DNA of 13,490 nt from an uncultured Oscillospiraceae bacterium (lineage in GTDB: Bacteria > Bacillota > Clostridia > Oscillospirales > Oscillospiraceae), in NCBI GenBank assembly GCA_934668605.1, contig CAKUNY010000049.1, positions 1 to 13,490 on the forward strand. Reading direction: 5' to 3'. The notes below the pieces were generated by a model. That model saw only the letters and a program-made list of their open reading frames with translations. It was not told where the DNA came from and did not search any database. Positions 12,685-13,490 of the stretch are shown in pieces. Both the position numbers and the translations under genes were made by a program. Position 1 is the first letter of the stretch. Every line of letters starts with the position of its first letter.

Positions 12685-13314
12685 ATGAAATATGTTCCGA
12701 TGCAGACCGGCATGTGGGCGGTGTTTTCCGCCTCGTTCCGGAAAAATCTCATATCCGTTTTTGGTCTGGACGCCAAAGCGGCGCGCGATGTGACCGCAAA
12801 CGCAAAGCGAAAATACGCGCAGATTTTAAAGGAGCTTCCGGACTTCGAACCGGGCGACCGGTTTCTCATGAATATCGTCAGCTGCACGATGCTGGGCGCG
12901 TTTGTTCTGAGCATGCCCGAGCGGCCGGATGTGGAGCGGTTGACGGTCTATTACGAACAGTCCATGATGACCCCCGCCATGCGCCTTTTCTGCCGCAAAA
13001 GCGGAAGCAGCCGGTTTTCGCCCAAAAATCTCACAGCCATGCAGTTTACCGCGCAGTTCCGCGCCGCTGACCGAAACCCGTATTCCTGGAATATGGACTA
13101 TCTTCCCTATGCGGACGGCTCCGGCTTTGAAGCGCGCTTCACGGCCTGCGGCATCTGTCAGCTGATGAAAAAGCTCGGGCTCTATGACCTCACGCCCGCC
13201 CTGTGCCATCTCGACTACCCCATGACCGAAACCGGCGGCACAACAAAATTTGTCCGGGAGTATACCCTGGCCTCCGGCGGCCCCTACTGCGACTGCGGCT
13301 ATCGCAAGGTATAA
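12685..13314 (+). CDS. L-2-amino-thiazoline-4-carboxylate hydrolase-family protein
   Basis: This 209-aa soluble protein resembles the ATC hydrolase family (Pfam ATC_hydrolase). AtcB/C-type members open the thiazoline ring of ATC on the route to L-cysteine. Family features are in the C-terminal half: FTACGICQLM (Cys155, Cys158), PALCHLDYPM (Cys174, Asp177) and the ending TLASGG followed by a Cys-x-Cys pair (202, 204). The N-terminal half (about 10-120) is mostly helical and less conserved. AGGAGG lies 8 nt before the ATG at 12685; an earlier ATG (12678) is in another frame and too close. No partner (carbamoyl-cysteine hydrolase or racemase) is adjacent, so the real substrate may differ. Many gut Firmicutes carry such proteins with no known role. 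Confidence 0.75.
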   Translation: MKYVPMQTGMWAVFSASFRKNLISVFGLDAKAARDVTANAKRKYAQILKELPDFEPGDRFLMNIVSCTMLGAFVLSMPERPDVERLTVYYEQSMMTPAMRLFCRKSGSSRFSPKNLTAMQFTAQFRAADRNPYSWNMDYLPYADGSGFEARFTACGICQLMKKLGLYDLTPALCHLDYPMTETGGTTKFVREYTLASGGPYCDCGYRKV

Positions 13315-13435
13315 GCGGACACGAAACGGAACAGACGCAGCTCGTCCGCGACCGGCAGAAGAAATCCCGCGTTCGACGCGTCGCACGAAGAATATAGAGA
13401 AACCCCCGGTTTTACCTAATCTCATTAAGATAAGC

Positions 13436-13475
13436 AACAGCCCAGATCTTCAGCTTGAACGGTCTGGGCTGTTTT
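13436..13475 (+). terminator. Likely terminator after the ATC-hydrolase-like gene
   Basis: An 11-bp stem AACAGCCCAGA/TCTGGGCTGTT (13436-13446 and 13463-13473) has a 16-nt loop that can form a small inner hairpin (TTCA/TGAA) and ends in TTTT. It lies 121 bp after the stop codon; nothing recognisable fills 13315-13435. Confidence 0.7.
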
Positions 13476-13490
13476 GCAAATATTAAAAAA

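Overview
The window looks like chromosomal DNA from a GC-rich, spore-forming, anaerobic Firmicute, most likely a gut Clostridia of the Oscillospiraceae/Ruminococcaceae type. The evidence is a SpoIVB-type sporulation protease, strong AGGAGG ribosome binding sites, consensus sigma-A promoters (TTGACA/TATAAT), short intrinsic terminators, a OadG-type sodium-pump subunit and GC-rich codon use. Genus cannot be settled from the sequence. There is no phage, insertion sequence with a transposase, or CRISPR array.

Layout. 1-96: the 5' half of a tRNA-Gln(CUG) on the minus strand with a perfect consensus promoter. 312-1295: SpoIVB-like serine protease (+). 1335-1622: an unrecognised eight-cysteine zinc-ribbon protein (-), divergent from a Crp/Fnr-family regulator (1732-2406, +); they share a promoter region with a near-perfect 16-bp palindrome. 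2516-2872: stand-alone OadG-like gamma subunit (+). 3086-4333: glutamate/aspartate-type cation symporter (+). 4578-6402: KdpE-like response regulator and a short KdpD-like sensor kinase (-; sensor first, genes overlapping). 6529-10199: two half-transporters of a heterodimeric ABC exporter (-; ATGA overlap). 10369-12497: an unrecognised 489-aa protein followed by a HAD phosphatase (-; ATGA overlap). 12685-13314: an L-2-amino-thiazoline-4-carboxylate (ATC) hydrolase-family protein (+) behind a perfect consensus promoter, with a likely terminator at the right edge.

Two non-coding signals stand out. First, tandem TTAACG half-sites with an exact 11-bp period occur in front of oadG, in front of the symporter and in front of the sensor-kinase operon (seven exact half-sites in all). 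This is the geometry bound by OmpR/PhoB-family response regulators, and it suggests that the encoded two-component system controls itself and the sodium/amino-acid transport genes. Second, two copies of a roughly 105-bp palindromic, MITE-like element (4432-4536 and 10238-10344, opposite orientation) have 27-bp terminal inverted repeats. Each repeat folds into a hairpin whose one variable base pair changes in a compensatory way in all four arms.

Intergenic stretches with no gene: 97-267 (nothing recognised), 4334-4577 (hairpin plus repeat copy A), 10200-10368 (repeat copy B), 12498-12684 (two divergent promoters) and 13315-13490 (terminator only).
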